Assembly: GCA_903939515.1 (NCBI GenBank)
Contig: CAJAHH010000010.1
Location: forward strand, 1 to 64,000
DNA: 64,000 nt
Origin: an uncultured Verrucomicrobiota bacterium
GTDB lineage: Bacteria; Verrucomicrobiota; Verrucomicrobiia; Limisphaerales; UBA9464
Reading direction: 5' to 3'
A program made the translations under genes and the position numbers. Positions 1 to 9,378 of the stretch are shown here, piece by piece. The notes beneath the pieces were generated by a model. The model had not been told where the DNA came from, did not search any database, and was given only the letters and a program-made list of their open reading frames with translations. Positions within the stretch are counted from its first letter, which is position 1, and each line of letters opens with the position of its first letter.

Positions 1-61
1 AATTTAATTAAGTTTTTAAAACAGGTTTCAGTCAATTAAATTAGTTGACCTTTATATTTAA

Positions 62-313
62 TCAGCAAGCAATATTACCCTTTGAATCAGCCGTGTTCAC
101 TAAGCAATTTCTGCATTCAAAAATTAATTGAGTTATAAAAGAGAACATAAAACAGTTTAACGCCGTGCCTATCAGCAAAACAGAACCAACCATCACTGAA
201 ACATGGAATCCTGACAGCGGAATAAACACCACGGCAACCAACCCAATCACTATTAGAATCCATCCGAGTATGTTAAAAAACGTTGCCCGCCCACAATCTT
301 TTTGAGTTTTCAT
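62..313 (-). CDS. Small two-helix membrane protein, unknown function
   Basis: An 83-residue open frame. Two hydrophobic stretches (about residues 12-31 and 37-62) predict a small inner-membrane protein, followed by a short polar tail with two cysteines (CRNC). I do not recognise a family. The surrounding DNA (1-340) is clearly more AT-rich than the rest of the window, which may mark acquired DNA or a promoter-rich boundary. The start is an ATG at 313 next to 'ttcttgag' with no strong ribosome-binding site visible. It could also be a chance frame, but the hydrophobic pattern and the lysine-rich N-terminus (MKTQK) favour a real gene. Confidence 0.5.
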   Translation of the reverse strand: MKTQKDCGRATFFNILGWILIVIGLVAVVFIPLSGFHVSVMVGSVLLIGTALNCFMFSFITQLIFECRNCLVNTADSKGNIAC

Positions 314-750
314 AATTTATTCTTGAGCCCAACCGGCCGGTCATTGATCCCCATCATCCCTTTTGGGACCTGACGCCATTGCTGGTTAACTTTTCAGAGC
401 CGCGAACCCTTTTTATAGCAGCGGTCGCTCGAACGCCCTATTAATTTTTGCGGCGACGTCCGTTGAGGTCACCGTGTAGTCGAGACGGTCTTAACAGAAG
501 TTCGGTTAAAACCATCGAGGCCTTCCGAGGCGCTCATTTTGGCCGGCTCCTCGGTTTCTTGGCCATCTGATGGCTTACCTGACCGAAAAGCGTCAGGGTG
601 CGTTGGGCTCCCATTTGAAAAGCGCGGTCCGACGAAACCGGTTGCACCAAGCCTTGGCCGCGGCGGGTGTAATTACCGTTGGTTCGTCGCTATTTTCAGT
701 GGTTTTTAAACCAGTAGGTTTCATTAGTTTTCACACCGTCACTAAAGTGG

Positions 751-820
751 GGGTTTTGGGCCACCGGGATGTAGCCTGAGGACTTCCAGGTTGTGGACCG
801 ATCTCCGAGCGCTCCTGCTC
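751..820 (+). repeat. Dispersed repeat family 1, partial copy A
   Basis: Closely resembles 986-1057: both run from a T/G-rich start through GGGCCACC, GGATGTAGCC and GAGGACT to ATCTCCGAGC and TCCTGCT. This copy lacks the left part of the element (the GTGGCGCTTTCGGAG block seen at 937). Confidence 0.7.
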
Positions 821-936
821 TGCGGTGGTCCGGGGTTGTTTTCCGCACATTAATGTGGCCAGGCTGGGTGCAGTCGGTGACTATGGCAGTCCGGTTCTGC
901 AATGGTTCATGTCAGCGGCAGTCCGTGTCTACGGAC

Positions 937-1057
937 GTGGCGCTTTCGGAGAAATCGCCCTACCTCAGAGGTGATCGGGTGAGGTGGGTTTTTTGGGCCA
1001 CCCGGATGTAGCCCGAGGACTCCCTGGATAGGGGACTAATCTCCGAGCGGTCCTGCT
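937..1057 (+). repeat. Dispersed repeat family 1, copy B (about 120 bp)
   Basis: Begins with GTGGCGCTTTCGGAGAAATC and CGCCCTACCTC, ends with AATCTCCGAGCGGTCC. The left block of about 35 bases is found almost unchanged, in reverse orientation, at 32119-32155, and the right block is found reversed at 32019-32039. The element is therefore a mobile or amplified non-coding unit present at least twice in the window, 31 kb apart. No coding capacity is visible. Confidence 0.75.
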
Positions 1058-1239
1058 GAAAACAGCGAGGAATCTCGCCGTTGGGCTGTTCTTGCGCTCG
1101 AGCGCTTTCCCGTTTCCACCGGCCATCGCCAAATAGGGCGGTGATCCTCTATAGGCTCTGGTATTTTTCCTCGCTCAATGGGGTCCGACCCAAGCGCCGG
1201 ATCTGGCAAAGTGTCTGACGGCTTGTTCACCTCCCTCTG

Positions 1240-2490
1240 CTATCGCGGCAGCACTTCAGTCACGGGCGGAGCCGAAGCGGGACTGGCGGCGTTGAAGTCT
1301 TCGCCAAGGAGCGCGGCCACAGTTGCGGCCACCTGAGCCTGTCGCACCAACGGAATGCCACTGCGCTCACCCAGAGCCGGGGTGTCAGGCCCAAGGACCG
1401 CCATCCACATGTAGGCCGAGTCGGCGATTTCACGACCGTGACTCTTCCAGGCGATCGGTGCCGGGCCGCGACCGTGGTCGACGGTGACAACCAAACTGGT
1501 CTTATCGCGGTATTGGGGCATGGATTGCAGGCGTTTCCAAAGATCGCCCAAGAAACGATCGAACTCGTGAGCCGATCGCAAATACCGCTCGTACTGACCT
1601 TCATGGGCCCAATCATCGGTCTCACCGTAGGAGACATAGAGGGCGCGCGGTTTGAGGGTGTCGATGGCGTGGAACGCGGCATACCGAACAAAGGTATCTA
1701 GCAAGACCCCTGACCACAGCGTCTTGCTCGGGCCGACCAGTTCATCCAAGGCCCGGGGCACCGGCATCCGGCGGGTTCCCGGCGGCACATCGAACCCGCT
1801 CCAAATGGGGAACCCCGCCCGCGGCCCATTCAGTATCCACGGCAGGACATCCCAATTAACCACCGCCGCCACCTTGCCCCGGTAACCGGGTCGGGTATTG
1901 AGCCACTCGAAAACGTTGGTATTGGCATTGAGGAACTTGTCGTTGCTGTCGATTTTCGGATCGGCAATGCCCGTGAGAAATTCGTTGTAGCCGGGGTAGG
2001 AAAAATTACGCCCATTGGTCACCCGGACCTCAGAACCGCGTTTTCGATTGCCCAGCAGTTGCCCTTGCTTGGCAACCGTGCCCCAAAGGAATGGGAAGAG
2101 CACTTCACGGCCTTGCTGGGGATCTGAACGCCAGAACTCGGCCTTCAGTTCGTTGGTCTTGCCGACGTTGCCATACTGCTTGGAAATAAGAATTTCCTCA
2201 GCGCCCTGGAACACCTCTTCCTGCCTCAGGCCATCGGTCGTGACGAGGATCACATTGCGCGTTTTGTTGCGGGCTTGGGCTTGGAACAACAGCCCAAAAA
2301 CGCTCACCACACACAGGACGACGCGGAAACGAGAATAGAGATCGGTTTGGAATCGAGGTGGGAGAATGGCATTCACGACGGACCGAAGCCTGCGCACACC
2401 GCCAACTCGGGTCAACTGGCCCTCAGCGAAGGATCGACGAGGACTTGGCGACTGCAAAAATTGCGCGCCAGACAACGCCGCCAATTTCAC
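1240..2490 (-). CDS. Secreted alkaline-phosphatase-superfamily protein (phosphodiesterase/sulfatase-like)
   Basis: 416 residues. A hydrophobic signal-type segment lies around residues 56-73, just before the mature domain. The core fits the alkaline phosphatase/type I phosphodiesterase fold: TTDGLRQEEVF near residues 84-94 (metal-binding Asp followed by the usual nucleophile region), GETDDWAHEGQYERY in the middle, and TVDHGRGP...WKSHG near the C-terminus, which carry the expected metal-ligand Asp and His residues. Substrate cannot be read from sequence. The long pre-signal segment suggests the real start may be an in-frame GTG at 2376 rather than the ATG at 2490. The gene is divergent from PSCyt pair 1 with only 64 bases between, so the two may share a control region. 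Confidence 0.75.
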   Translation of the reverse strand: MKLAALSGAQFLQSPSPRRSFAEGQLTRVGGVRRLRSVVNAILPPRFQTDLYSRFRVVLCVVSVFGLLFQAQARNKTRNVILVTTDGLRQEEVFQGAEEILISKQYGNVGKTNELKAEFWRSDPQQGREVLFPFLWGTVAKQGQLLGNRKRGSEVRVTNGRNFSYPGYNEFLTGIADPKIDSNDKFLNANTNVFEWLNTRPGYRGKVAAVVNWDVLPWILNGPRAGFPIWSGFDVPPGTRRMPVPRALDELVGPSKTLWSGVLLDTFVRYAAFHAIDTLKPRALYVSYGETDDWAHEGQYERYLRSAHEFDRFLGDLWKRLQSMPQYRDKTSLVVTVDHGRGPAPIAWKSHGREIADSAYMWMAVLGPDTPALGERSGIPLVRQAQVAATVAALLGEDFNAASPASAPPVTEVLPR

Positions 2491-2554
2491 CGTTTGTTTT
2501 CACTTGGGCGTCGGCGGATCAGGGCCATAGTCTCTGTGAAATCACCGCGCTTCC

Positions 2555-5500
2555 ATGGGCTCAAGAATTCTTAATCCAAAAAGCACTCGCTGGGGGCGAT
2601 TAGGCCTCGTCCTTCCCGGCTTGATGGCAGCACTCGGGCTGAGCGCTGCCGCGCCGAGCCTCGAATTCAATCGGGATATCCGCCGCATTCTGTCCGAGAC
2701 CTGCTTTCAGTGCCATGGACCCGATGCGGGGGGCGGCAAAGCGGGCAAGAAAACCCTGCGATTAGATTTACCCGAGGCCGCCTACGCTCCCAGAGGTGAA
2801 CACGCGGCGATCGTCCCCGGCCACCCGGAACAAAGCGAAGTCATCCGACGCATCCAGTCCAAGGATCCGGATGAGCAGATGCCGCCTCCCGATTCCGGCA
2901 AGACCTTATCAGCCACCGATCGAGCAACGCTCGAAGAGTGGATCCGCCAAGGCGGCACGTATTCGCGCCACTGGGCTTATGTGGCCCCAACCCGCTCCCC
3001 GGTGCCCGCGGTCGAAGCCCGGAATTGGCCGCGCAACCCCATCGATCATTTCATTCTGGCCCGACTGGAGCAGGAACGGCTGAAGACCAATCCGGAGGCC
3101 GATACCGAGGCGTTGGAACGACGCGCCAGCCTCGACCTAACCGGTTTACCTCCGGCCACGCGTTCGGAGACTGCAATCGAGCCCCGCGACTACGATCGCT
3201 TCATCGACGGACTACTCGCATCGCGAGCTTATGGCGAACATTGGGCTCGCCTGTGGCTCGATCTGGCCCGCTATGCCGATTCCAGCGGGTATGCCGACGA
3301 TCCTGCCCGAACCATCTGGGCGTATCGCGACTATGTGATTCGCTCCTTCAATGCGAACAAGCCCTTCGACGTGTTCACGCTGGAGCAACTCGCCGGAGAC
3401 CTTCTGCCTGAGCCGACGGAAGACCAGCAAATCGCCACCGCGTTCCATCGGAATACGCTGACCAACAACGAGGGCGGGACGAACGACGAAGAGTTCCGCA
3501 ACGTGGCCTTGGTCGATCGCGTCAACACCACGATGGCGGTCTGGATGGGCACGACGATGGCTTGTGCTCAGTGCCACAACCACAAGTACGACCCTATTAG
3601 TCAGGAAGATTATTTCCGGCTATTCGCTATTCTGAACAACACCGCCGACGCCGACCGTGGCGATGAGAGCCCGGTGATGCCGCTCTTCAACGACGATCAG
3701 AAGCGCTTCAAGGCCGAAACCGTGACCGAGGTCGGCCGTCTCGAGGCTATCCTCTCACGCACCACACCGGAGCTAGCCAAGGACCAGATTCTGTGGGAAA
3801 GCCGCGTCTCAAAACCCCTTCCGTGGCAGACGATGATCCCTGCCAAGGTCGCCTCCAAGGCCGGTGCCGCAATCCACACCGGAAATGACGGAATTGTCCA
3901 CGCTGGACGCTCCGGCAAGACCGACTCCTATGTGATCGAGCTGTCCTCCAACGACGTGCAACCGGTGCAAGCGCTCCGACTGGAAGTCTTGCCCGAAGGC
4001 GGCACGCCCGCGGGACGCGTCGGACATGCTGACGGAAATTTCGTTCTCTCGCGGGTTCAGGCACGCATCGTTCCGGACAAACCCACCGTGCCCAAGGCGC
4101 GTCACATCCGGATCGAACTCCCGGGCAAAGAGCGAATCCTGTCCTTGGCCGAGGTCCAAATCTTCCAGGGCGAAAAAAACGTGGCGCAGTCGGGCGAAGC
4201 CCGCCAGAGCAGCACGGCCTTCGAAGGACCGGCCAAACTGGCCATCGACGGAAACACCAACGGCGATTTCAATGGAGCTCGATCTACTACTCACACCGAG
4301 ACCTCCAACAGTCCTTGGTGGGAAGTGGACTTGAAGAACTCGGTGCCCATCGACCGCGTGACCATCTGGAACCGCACCGACGGATCGCAGGAACGCCTGA
4401 GCGGCTTCCGAGTGGTCTTGCTCGATGAGAACCGGATGCCGGTCTGGGATCAGGTCGTCGCCGAGCCACCTAAACCCGGCAAGGAACTGCGTCCCGACGC
4501 CTCACGCCCGGTCGAATTCCGCCTCGCGGTGGCGGACTTTGAAGCCAAGGGATTCGAGGCCGCGCTGGTGCTCGCCAATTCTGATCCCACTCAGAAAGGC
4601 TGGTCGGTGGCTCCTCAGCTGACCGAGCGTCATCACCTAACGCTCGTCCCCACGCATCCGTTCTCGGTGGGCCCCGGATCCAATTTGGTGATCACCCTCG
4701 ATCATCAGTATAAACAGGAGCACGCCACTTTGGCGGCGTTCCGGGTCTCCCAAACCTCCGACAGCCGTGCGGCCGAGATCTTGCAGATTCCGACTCCGGT
4801 GCTCTTGGCATTGGGGCGGTCCACAGACCTTCGTACGCCGACCGACACGGCCACAGTGACTAGCCACCACCTTTCGGTAGCCACACGCTTGCAGCCCCAG
4901 CGGGAAAAACTCGCTGAATTGCGCAAGAAATTAGCAGAGCTGAAGCCGCATACGACGGTTCCGGTCTTGCGGGAGCTGGCGAGCAAGGATCGGCGCAAAA
5001 CCCTAATCCAACTCCGAGGCAACTATATGAATCTGGGGCAAGAGGTTCACGCAGGGCTGCCTCCCAGCCTGGGACTCGCGTCCACGACTCAACAGCCCGA
5101 CCGTCTGGAGTTGGCCCGGTGGCTGATGGACAAGCGCAACCCCCTCACCGCACGGGTTGTCGCCAACCGTCTGTGGGAATCGGTATTCGGCATCGGCTTG
5201 GTGCGCACCAGTGAAGAATTCGGCTCCCAAGGAGAGCCCCCTTCCCACCCAGAGCTCCTCGACTGGCTTGCTATGGAGTTGGTGGACAGCGGATGGAATT
5301 TTAAACACCTGCTGCGCCTGATGGTCACCTCGGCCACCTACCGACAGTCCTCCAAAGTCACTTCGGAGCACGTGGCCCGTGATCCAGAAAACCGGTGGTT
5401 GGCCCGTGGCCCGAGATTCCGATTGTCTGCCGAGATGATCCGCGACCAAGCCATGGCCGTCAGCGGATTGCTCAGTGCCCGCATGCATGGTCCGCCGGTC

Positions 5501-6037
5501 AAACCGGCCCAACCCAAGCTGGGACTCAGCGCGGCGTTCGGCAGCGGCACGGACTGGGAAACTAGCATGGGCGAAGACCGTTTCCGCCGGGGTATTTATA
5601 CCACCTGGCGTCGCTCGAACCCCTACCCCTCGATGTCCACGTTCGACGCCCCCAACCGCGAGGTGTGCTTGGTTCGCCGCGAACGCTCCAATACCCCGCT
5701 CCAAGCCCTCGTGACGCTCAACGACCCCGTGTACATCGAGGCCGCCCAGTCTCTGGGGCGACACATGGCCCTGGCCCCAGGCTCGGTCCCCGACAGGCTC
5801 CGGACCGGATTCCGGCAGTGCCTCCATCGCCCGCCTTCTTCTGAGGAGTTAACTGCCATCACCACGCTGTTGGAGCGTAGTCGCCAGCGCTTTCAGACCG
5901 ACGCAGTGAAGGCCAAGCGCCTGGCCACCGAACCCATTGGTGAACTCCCTTCCGGCCTAGACGCAGTCGACGCGGCCGCATGGACCTCAGTGGCCAACGT
6001 GCTGATGAACCTCGACGAATTCCTGATGAAACGGTGA
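2555..6037 (+). CDS. PSCyt1/DUF1549/DUF1553 cytochrome-like protein with F5/8C domain (pair 1)
   Basis: 1160 residues. A signal peptide (residues 1-33) precedes a planctomycete-type cytochrome domain with haem motif C50-F-Q-C-H54. DUF1549 follows from about residue 150 and has a second CxxCH (C337-A-Q-C-H341) in its conserved ending NHKYDPISQEDYF. DUF1553 occupies the C-terminus, from LARWLMDKRNPLTARVVANR onward. Between them lies a discoidin-like carbohydrate-binding segment around residues 510-630 (RHIRIELPG, LAIDGNTNGD, WWEVDLKNSVPIDRVTIWNR). The family is abundant in Planctomycetes and Verrucomicrobia; its biochemical role is not settled, and a role in polysaccharide degradation is the usual proposal. 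The DUF1501 partner follows after 23 bases. Confidence 0.93.
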   Translation: MGSRILNPKSTRWGRLGLVLPGLMAALGLSAAAPSLEFNRDIRRILSETCFQCHGPDAGGGKAGKKTLRLDLPEAAYAPRGEHAAIVPGHPEQSEVIRRIQSKDPDEQMPPPDSGKTLSATDRATLEEWIRQGGTYSRHWAYVAPTRSPVPAVEARNWPRNPIDHFILARLEQERLKTNPEADTEALERRASLDLTGLPPATRSETAIEPRDYDRFIDGLLASRAYGEHWARLWLDLARYADSSGYADDPARTIWAYRDYVIRSFNANKPFDVFTLEQLAGDLLPEPTEDQQIATAFHRNTLTNNEGGTNDEEFRNVALVDRVNTTMAVWMGTTMACAQCHNHKYDPISQEDYFRLFAILNNTADADRGDESPVMPLFNDDQKRFKAETVTEVGRLEAILSRTTPELAKDQILWESRVSKPLPWQTMIPAKVASKAGAAIHTGNDGIVHAGRSGKTDSYVIELSSNDVQPVQALRLEVLPEGGTPAGRVGHADGNFVLSRVQARIVPDKPTVPKARHIRIELPGKERILSLAEVQIFQGEKNVAQSGEARQSSTAFEGPAKLAIDGNTNGDFNGARSTTHTETSNSPWWEVDLKNSVPIDRVTIWNRTDGSQERLSGFRVVLLDENRMPVWDQVVAEPPKPGKELRPDASRPVEFRLAVADFEAKGFEAALVLANSDPTQKGWSVAPQLTERHHLTLVPTHPFSVGPGSNLVITLDHQYKQEHATLAAFRVSQTSDSRAAEILQIPTPVLLALGRSTDLRTPTDTATVTSHHLSVATRLQPQREKLAELRKKLAELKPHTTVPVLRELASKDRRKTLIQLRGNYMNLGQEVHAGLPPSLGLASTTQQPDRLELARWLMDKRNPLTARVVANRLWESVFGIGLVRTSEEFGSQGEPPSHPELLDWLAMELVDSGWNFKHLLRLMVTSATYRQSSKVTSEHVARDPENRWLARGPRFRLSAEMIRDQAMAVSGLLSARMHGPPVKPAQPKLGLSAAFGSGTDWETSMGEDRFRRGIYTTWRRSNPYPSMSTFDAPNREVCLVRRERSNTPLQALVTLNDPVYIEAAQSLGRHMALAPGSVPDRLRTGFRQCLHRPPSSEELTAITTLLERSRQRFQTDAVKAKRLATEPIGELPSGLDAVDAAAWTSVANVLMNLDEFLMKR

Positions 6038-6060
6038 CGCCGATTCACCCCAAGTACCCC

Positions 6061-7515
6061 ATGAATCTTCAGATCGAAGCCCTGCAATCCCTCACCCGGC
6101 GACACTTCCTCAGCCGAACCGCCAACGGCTTGGGTGCCATCGCCTTGGGATCCCTCCTCAAGGGAAGTCTTCCCGCGGCCGCCGCGACACCCGCTACCTC
6201 GATGCTGGCGGCCCACAGTCCGAAGTTCCCCGGCAAGGCCAAGCGGGTGATTTACCTGCATCTCACCGGTTCACCGCCGCACCTCGACCTCTTCGACTAC
6301 AAACCCGAATTGGTGAAGCGCACCGGGCAGGATTGCCCCGACGCCTTCCTCAAGGGCAAGCGCTTCGCCTTCACTTCAGGAACGCCCAAGCTCTTGGGCA
6401 CGCCGCGAACTTTTGCCCGTCACGGACAAGGCGGCGTCTGGCTCTCGGATGCCCTGCCCCACCTCCAAACCGTGGCCGACGAGCTGTGCGTCATCCGCTC
6501 GATGACCACCGACCAGTTCAACCACGCCCCAGCCGAACTGCTAGTCTACACCGGGTCTCCGCGCCCCGGGCGACCGTCCATTGGCGCCTGGGTCACCTAT
6601 GGTCTGGGCACCGAAAACCAGAACCTGCCCGGATTCGTAGTGCTCATCTCCAGCGGAGTGCAGCCCAACGGCGGCAAGAACTCCTTTGGCAACGGCTTCC
6701 TTCCCTCCGTTTATCAAGGCGTTCAGTGCCGTTCCAAGGGCGACCCAGTGCTCTACGCCTCGGACCCGGCCGGCATGGACCGCGACGTGCGGCGCATGGG
6801 CCTCGATACCTTGCGCGACCTCAACGAGTTGCAGTCTCAGGAGCTAGGCCATCCCGAGACCGCCACCCGCATCGCTCAATATGAGTTGGCCTTCCGGATG
6901 CAGATGTCGGTGCCCGAGGTGATGGACATCAACCGCGAAACACCGGCCACCCTCGAGGCCTACGGTGCCAAACCGGGTGAATCGAGCTTCGCCAACAACT
7001 GTCTCTTGGCGCGTCGCCTCGTCGAACAAGGCGTCCGATACGTCCAACTCTTCGACTGGGGATGGGATTTCCATGGCACAGGACCCTCCGAAGACATCCG
7101 CGATGGACTCACCAACAAGTGCCGCACGATGGATCGCCCCGTGGCGGCTCTCCTGAAAGACCTCCGTCAACGCGGCATGCTCGATGACACCCTGGTCGTG
7201 CTTGGGGGCGAGTTTGGACGCACCCCCTTCCGTGAAGGGCGCACCGCTCAGGGCGGCGTCTTGGGGCGCGACCACTTCCCCGACTGCTACTCCATGGTCA
7301 TGGCCGGAGGCGGCATCCGAGGCGGCACCATGTACGGCGAATCCGACGAACTAGGATTCTCGGTGGCCCGCGACAAAGTCACCGTCCACGACCTTCAAGC
7401 CACCCTCCTGCATCAACTTGGATTTGATCACGAGCGACTCACCTTCCGTTTCCAGGGTCGCGACTACCGTCTCACCGACGTGGAGGGACAGGTGGTGAAG
7501 GGTATTCTGGCCTAA
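6061..7515 (+). CDS. DUF1501 secreted protein (pair 1)
   Basis: 484 residues from the ATG at 6061. This start places a twin-arginine-type signal (TRRHFLSRTANGLGAIALGS) at the N-terminus, whereas an upstream in-frame ATG at 5980 would only add translation overlapping the preceding gene. DUF1501 proteins are alkaline-phosphatase/sulfatase-like. Typical blocks are visible: [63 protein letters not shown] and VTVHDLQATLLHQLGFDHERL. The gene pairs with the upstream PSCyt/DUF1549/DUF1553 gene, as in most genomes carrying these families. Export through Tat is inferred from the RR motif. The exact reaction is unknown. Confidence 0.93.
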   Translation: MNLQIEALQSLTRRHFLSRTANGLGAIALGSLLKGSLPAAAATPATSMLAAHSPKFPGKAKRVIYLHLTGSPPHLDLFDYKPELVKRTGQDCPDAFLKGKRFAFTSGTPKLLGTPRTFARHGQGGVWLSDALPHLQTVADELCVIRSMTTDQFNHAPAELLVYTGSPRPGRPSIGAWVTYGLGTENQNLPGFVVLISSGVQPNGGKNSFGNGFLPSVYQGVQCRSKGDPVLYASDPAGMDRDVRRMGLDTLRDLNELQSQELGHPETATRIAQYELAFRMQMSVPEVMDINRETPATLEAYGAKPGESSFANNCLLARRLVEQGVRYVQLFDWGWDFHGTGPSEDIRDGLTNKCRTMDRPVAALLKDLRQRGMLDDTLVVLGGEFGRTPFREGRTAQGGVLGRDHFPDCYSMVMAGGGIRGGTMYGESDELGFSVARDKVTVHDLQATLLHQLGFDHERLTFRFQGRDYRLTDVEGQVVKGILA

Positions 7516-7549
7516 TCCCGCCCCCCTCTCCCCGGTGTTCTAGCAAATC

Positions 7550-7574
7550 TTCCTGACCATTCTTGAGTCAGGAA
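7550..7574. other. Perfect 8-bp inverted repeat between pair 1 and the BSP peptidase
   Basis: TTCCTGAC and GTCAGGAA face each other across 9 bases. There is no T-run after it on either strand, so a classic intrinsic terminator is not clearly supported; it could be an operator or a mRNA 3' structure. Confidence 0.4.
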
Positions 7575-7597
7575 CGTGTCCGATTTACCCATACCGC

Positions 7598-8545
7598 ATG
7601 AACCGAGCGGGCTGGAAAGCAATCCTGCAGACCCTTTGGCAGACGTCGATGGTTGGGGCATGGACCCTCGTTACCGCCCAGGCCGCCACCGTGCGAATCG
7701 ACACCTCGAGAGCCCCAGCCTTGAAAGCCTGGGCAGATTCTACGGAAACCATCGCCCGGGAATGGTATCCTCGATTGGGCAACTTATTGGCCACTACCCA
7801 CGACCTTCCATTGCCCAGCGTCGCCATCCGCGTGAATCCCGACTTCAAAGGGATAGCTGCGGTCTCCTGGTCCAGTATTGAAATTTCGGCCAACTGGATT
7901 AGCCAGCACCCAGACGACAGTCGCGGCGTCGTCATCCACGAACTGGTTCATGTCGTTCAAGCTTATCCCCCGAATAAAGTGGGATGGTTGACCGAAGGCA
8001 TCGCCGATTATTTGCGCTATGCCATCTATGAAGCCCTGCCCCTGTCCGAGTTCCCCCGTCCGGAAAAGCCGCAGGGGTATCTCGATTCTTACAAGGTCAC
8101 GGCGGGGTTCTTGTTTTGGCTCGAGTGCGGCCCTGCGCCGGGAATCGTCCGTCAATTGAACACCGCCCTCCGCCTCGGGGAGTACAAAGAAACCCTCTTC
8201 TCCGAACGAACCGGCCGCGGACTCAACGATCTCTGGAGTGACTACCTAATCGCCTTACGCCCCCTCCCCAACCTTCCCCGGGATCCACAAATTTGGCGTC
8301 ATGCTAAGGGCTCCTTCGAACGCAAGACCAACGGAACTTGGACTGAGTTTGAAAACGGCAAACCGGTCTGGAATTTCATAGAAATGTCTAGAACCCCTCA
8401 GTACATCGAAATCGTGGACGGAACCCGCAACCTCCGCCTGAGACTCACCTCACCCATGGTTCAACTCATCTCAAAAAGCGGCTGGTCAACCCTCTACACG
8501 GGAGAATGGTCGGCACCGTCTTCCACGAAGCCGCCGGCCAACTAA
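7598..8545 (+). CDS. Secreted basic secretory protein (BSP) family metallopeptidase
   Basis: 315 residues with a signal peptide (1-30, ending AQAA). The zincin motif H114-E-L-V-H118 sits in VVIHELVHVVQAY, followed by GWLTEGIADYLRYA, which supplies the conserved acidic third ligand typical of the plant-type basic secretory protein/BSP peptidase family. The remaining C-terminal about 90 residues form an extra domain of unknown type (YIEIVDGTRNLRLRLTSPMVQLI). The enzyme probably acts in the periplasm or outside the cell on proteins. It lies 83 bases after DUF1501 and could be co-transcribed, although a stem-loop lies between them. Confidence 0.85.
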   Translation: MNRAGWKAILQTLWQTSMVGAWTLVTAQAATVRIDTSRAPALKAWADSTETIAREWYPRLGNLLATTHDLPLPSVAIRVNPDFKGIAAVSWSSIEISANWISQHPDDSRGVVIHELVHVVQAYPPNKVGWLTEGIADYLRYAIYEALPLSEFPRPEKPQGYLDSYKVTAGFLFWLECGPAPGIVRQLNTALRLGEYKETLFSERTGRGLNDLWSDYLIALRPLPNLPRDPQIWRHAKGSFERKTNGTWTEFENGKPVWNFIEMSRTPQYIEIVDGTRNLRLRLTSPMVQLISKSGWSTLYTGEWSAPSSTKPPAN

Positions 8546-8695
8546 CCGCCGTCCGTCGGTTCCCTTAAATCACCCCTGCTTGATCGTCGGCCTTGGGTCA
8601 CTCACTGTCAGCTACCACTCGATCAAGACGCGGAGGGAAGAGTGGCTTGCAGAACTGAAATAGCACTCATTTCGATCCGCGCGGGCGAACCATCC

Positions 8696-9067
8696 ATGAG
8701 CAAACCCAAACAAGTGCAATGGTTCGATGAACCGGAGGAGCACAACTATCCCGCAGCCCAATCTTACCTGCGACTGCTCTATCCCGACCCAGATGCCAGT
8801 CGCTTGGTGGATCAACTTCGAGCCGCAGACATGGTTTCCTTTAAGGCGAAGGACATCTTCCGGGCTTCTGGGCTTTCACTGCTCGGAGTGAGCAACAGCC
8901 ATGTTTCCAAGAACGATGACAAGATCCACAACGAGGTTTCGTTGTCACCCCTGCTGCTGGTGCGATCTCGCACCCGGGATTCGGTAATCGTGGCCGATGG
9001 TTACCACCGATTGTGTGCGGTTTACCGCCACAACGAGGACGCGTGGATCCCCTGCAAAATCACCTGA
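8696..9067 (+). CDS. Small ParB/sulfiredoxin-like domain protein
   Basis: 123 residues from the ATG at 8696. The C-terminal block SPLLLVRSRTRDSVIVADGYHRLCAVY resembles the ParB-N/sulfiredoxin fold motif 'DGhHRl.A'. The N-terminal part (WFDEPEEHNYPAAQSYLRLL) is characteristic of a family of short uncharacterised bacterial proteins. No DNA-binding helix-turn-helix is present, so a partition role is unlikely. An in-frame GTG at 8642 has a strong GGAGGG sequence 4 bases upstream, so a longer 141-residue form is possible. Function unknown. Confidence 0.7.
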   Translation: MSKPKQVQWFDEPEEHNYPAAQSYLRLLYPDPDASRLVDQLRAADMVSFKAKDIFRASGLSLLGVSNSHVSKNDDKIHNEVSLSPLLLVRSRTRDSVIVADGYHRLCAVYRHNEDAWIPCKIT

Positions 9068-9075
9068 CAACCTGC

Positions 9076-9330
9076 ATGCCACTCCCCCGAGAGACCGCTT
9101 GGTTTTATGCGAAGTCGTACGGCTGGGGTTGGGGACTGCCGGCGCGCCGGCAGGGATGGGTTTGTCTCCTAACCTATGTCGCAGCGATCGCCGGCAGTGC
9201 TGCCTGGGTTCTGCCCGAACACCCGATCCTCTTCGGAGCCATCACCGGAGTTCTATCCGCGATCTTTATTGGAATTTGCTACTGGAAGGGGGAGTCCCCG
9301 AAGTGGCGCTGGGGCGGGAAGCCCTTGTGA
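9076..9330 (+). CDS. Small membrane protein (84 aa), unknown function
   Basis: Starts with MPLPRETAWFYAKSYGWGWG, followed by two hydrophobic segments (about residues 28-43 and 47-66) and a charged tail (WKGESPKWRWGG). The pattern W-x-Y-G-W-G-W-G-x-P near the N-terminus is a recurring feature of short two-helix bacterial membrane proteins. The gene begins 8 bases after the ParB-like gene, so the two are likely cotranscribed. An upstream in-frame start at 9013 would overlap that gene and is less likely. Confidence 0.65.
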   Translation: MPLPRETAWFYAKSYGWGWGLPARRQGWVCLLTYVAAIAGSAAWVLPEHPILFGAITGVLSAIFIGICYWKGESPKWRWGGKPL

Positions 9331-9378
9331 CAAACCGCGATCACTCGCCAACTCTCCCTTCAACTCTCCCTTCATTCG

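Larger units (their letters stand above)
314..1239. other. Long non-coding gap with dispersed repeat copies
   Basis: About 900 bases without a gene I can support. Short frames exist on both strands but none has a recognisable domain, and the one at 1036-1230 is partly translation of the repeat described separately. The recognisable content is two related repeat copies (751-820 and 937-1057). The AT-rich composition of 1-340 changes to the GC-rich composition of the window within this gap. Confidence 0.6.

Noticed and set aside
1036-1230. Minus-strand frame of 64 codons
   Set aside because: Partly translation of repeat family 1 (SAGPLGD motif also made by the 56-bp array); no domain.
5980-6060. 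Earlier start for the pair 1 DUF1501 gene
   Set aside because: It would overlap the end of the preceding gene and put the twin-arginine signal far from the N-terminus; the ATG at 6061 is better.
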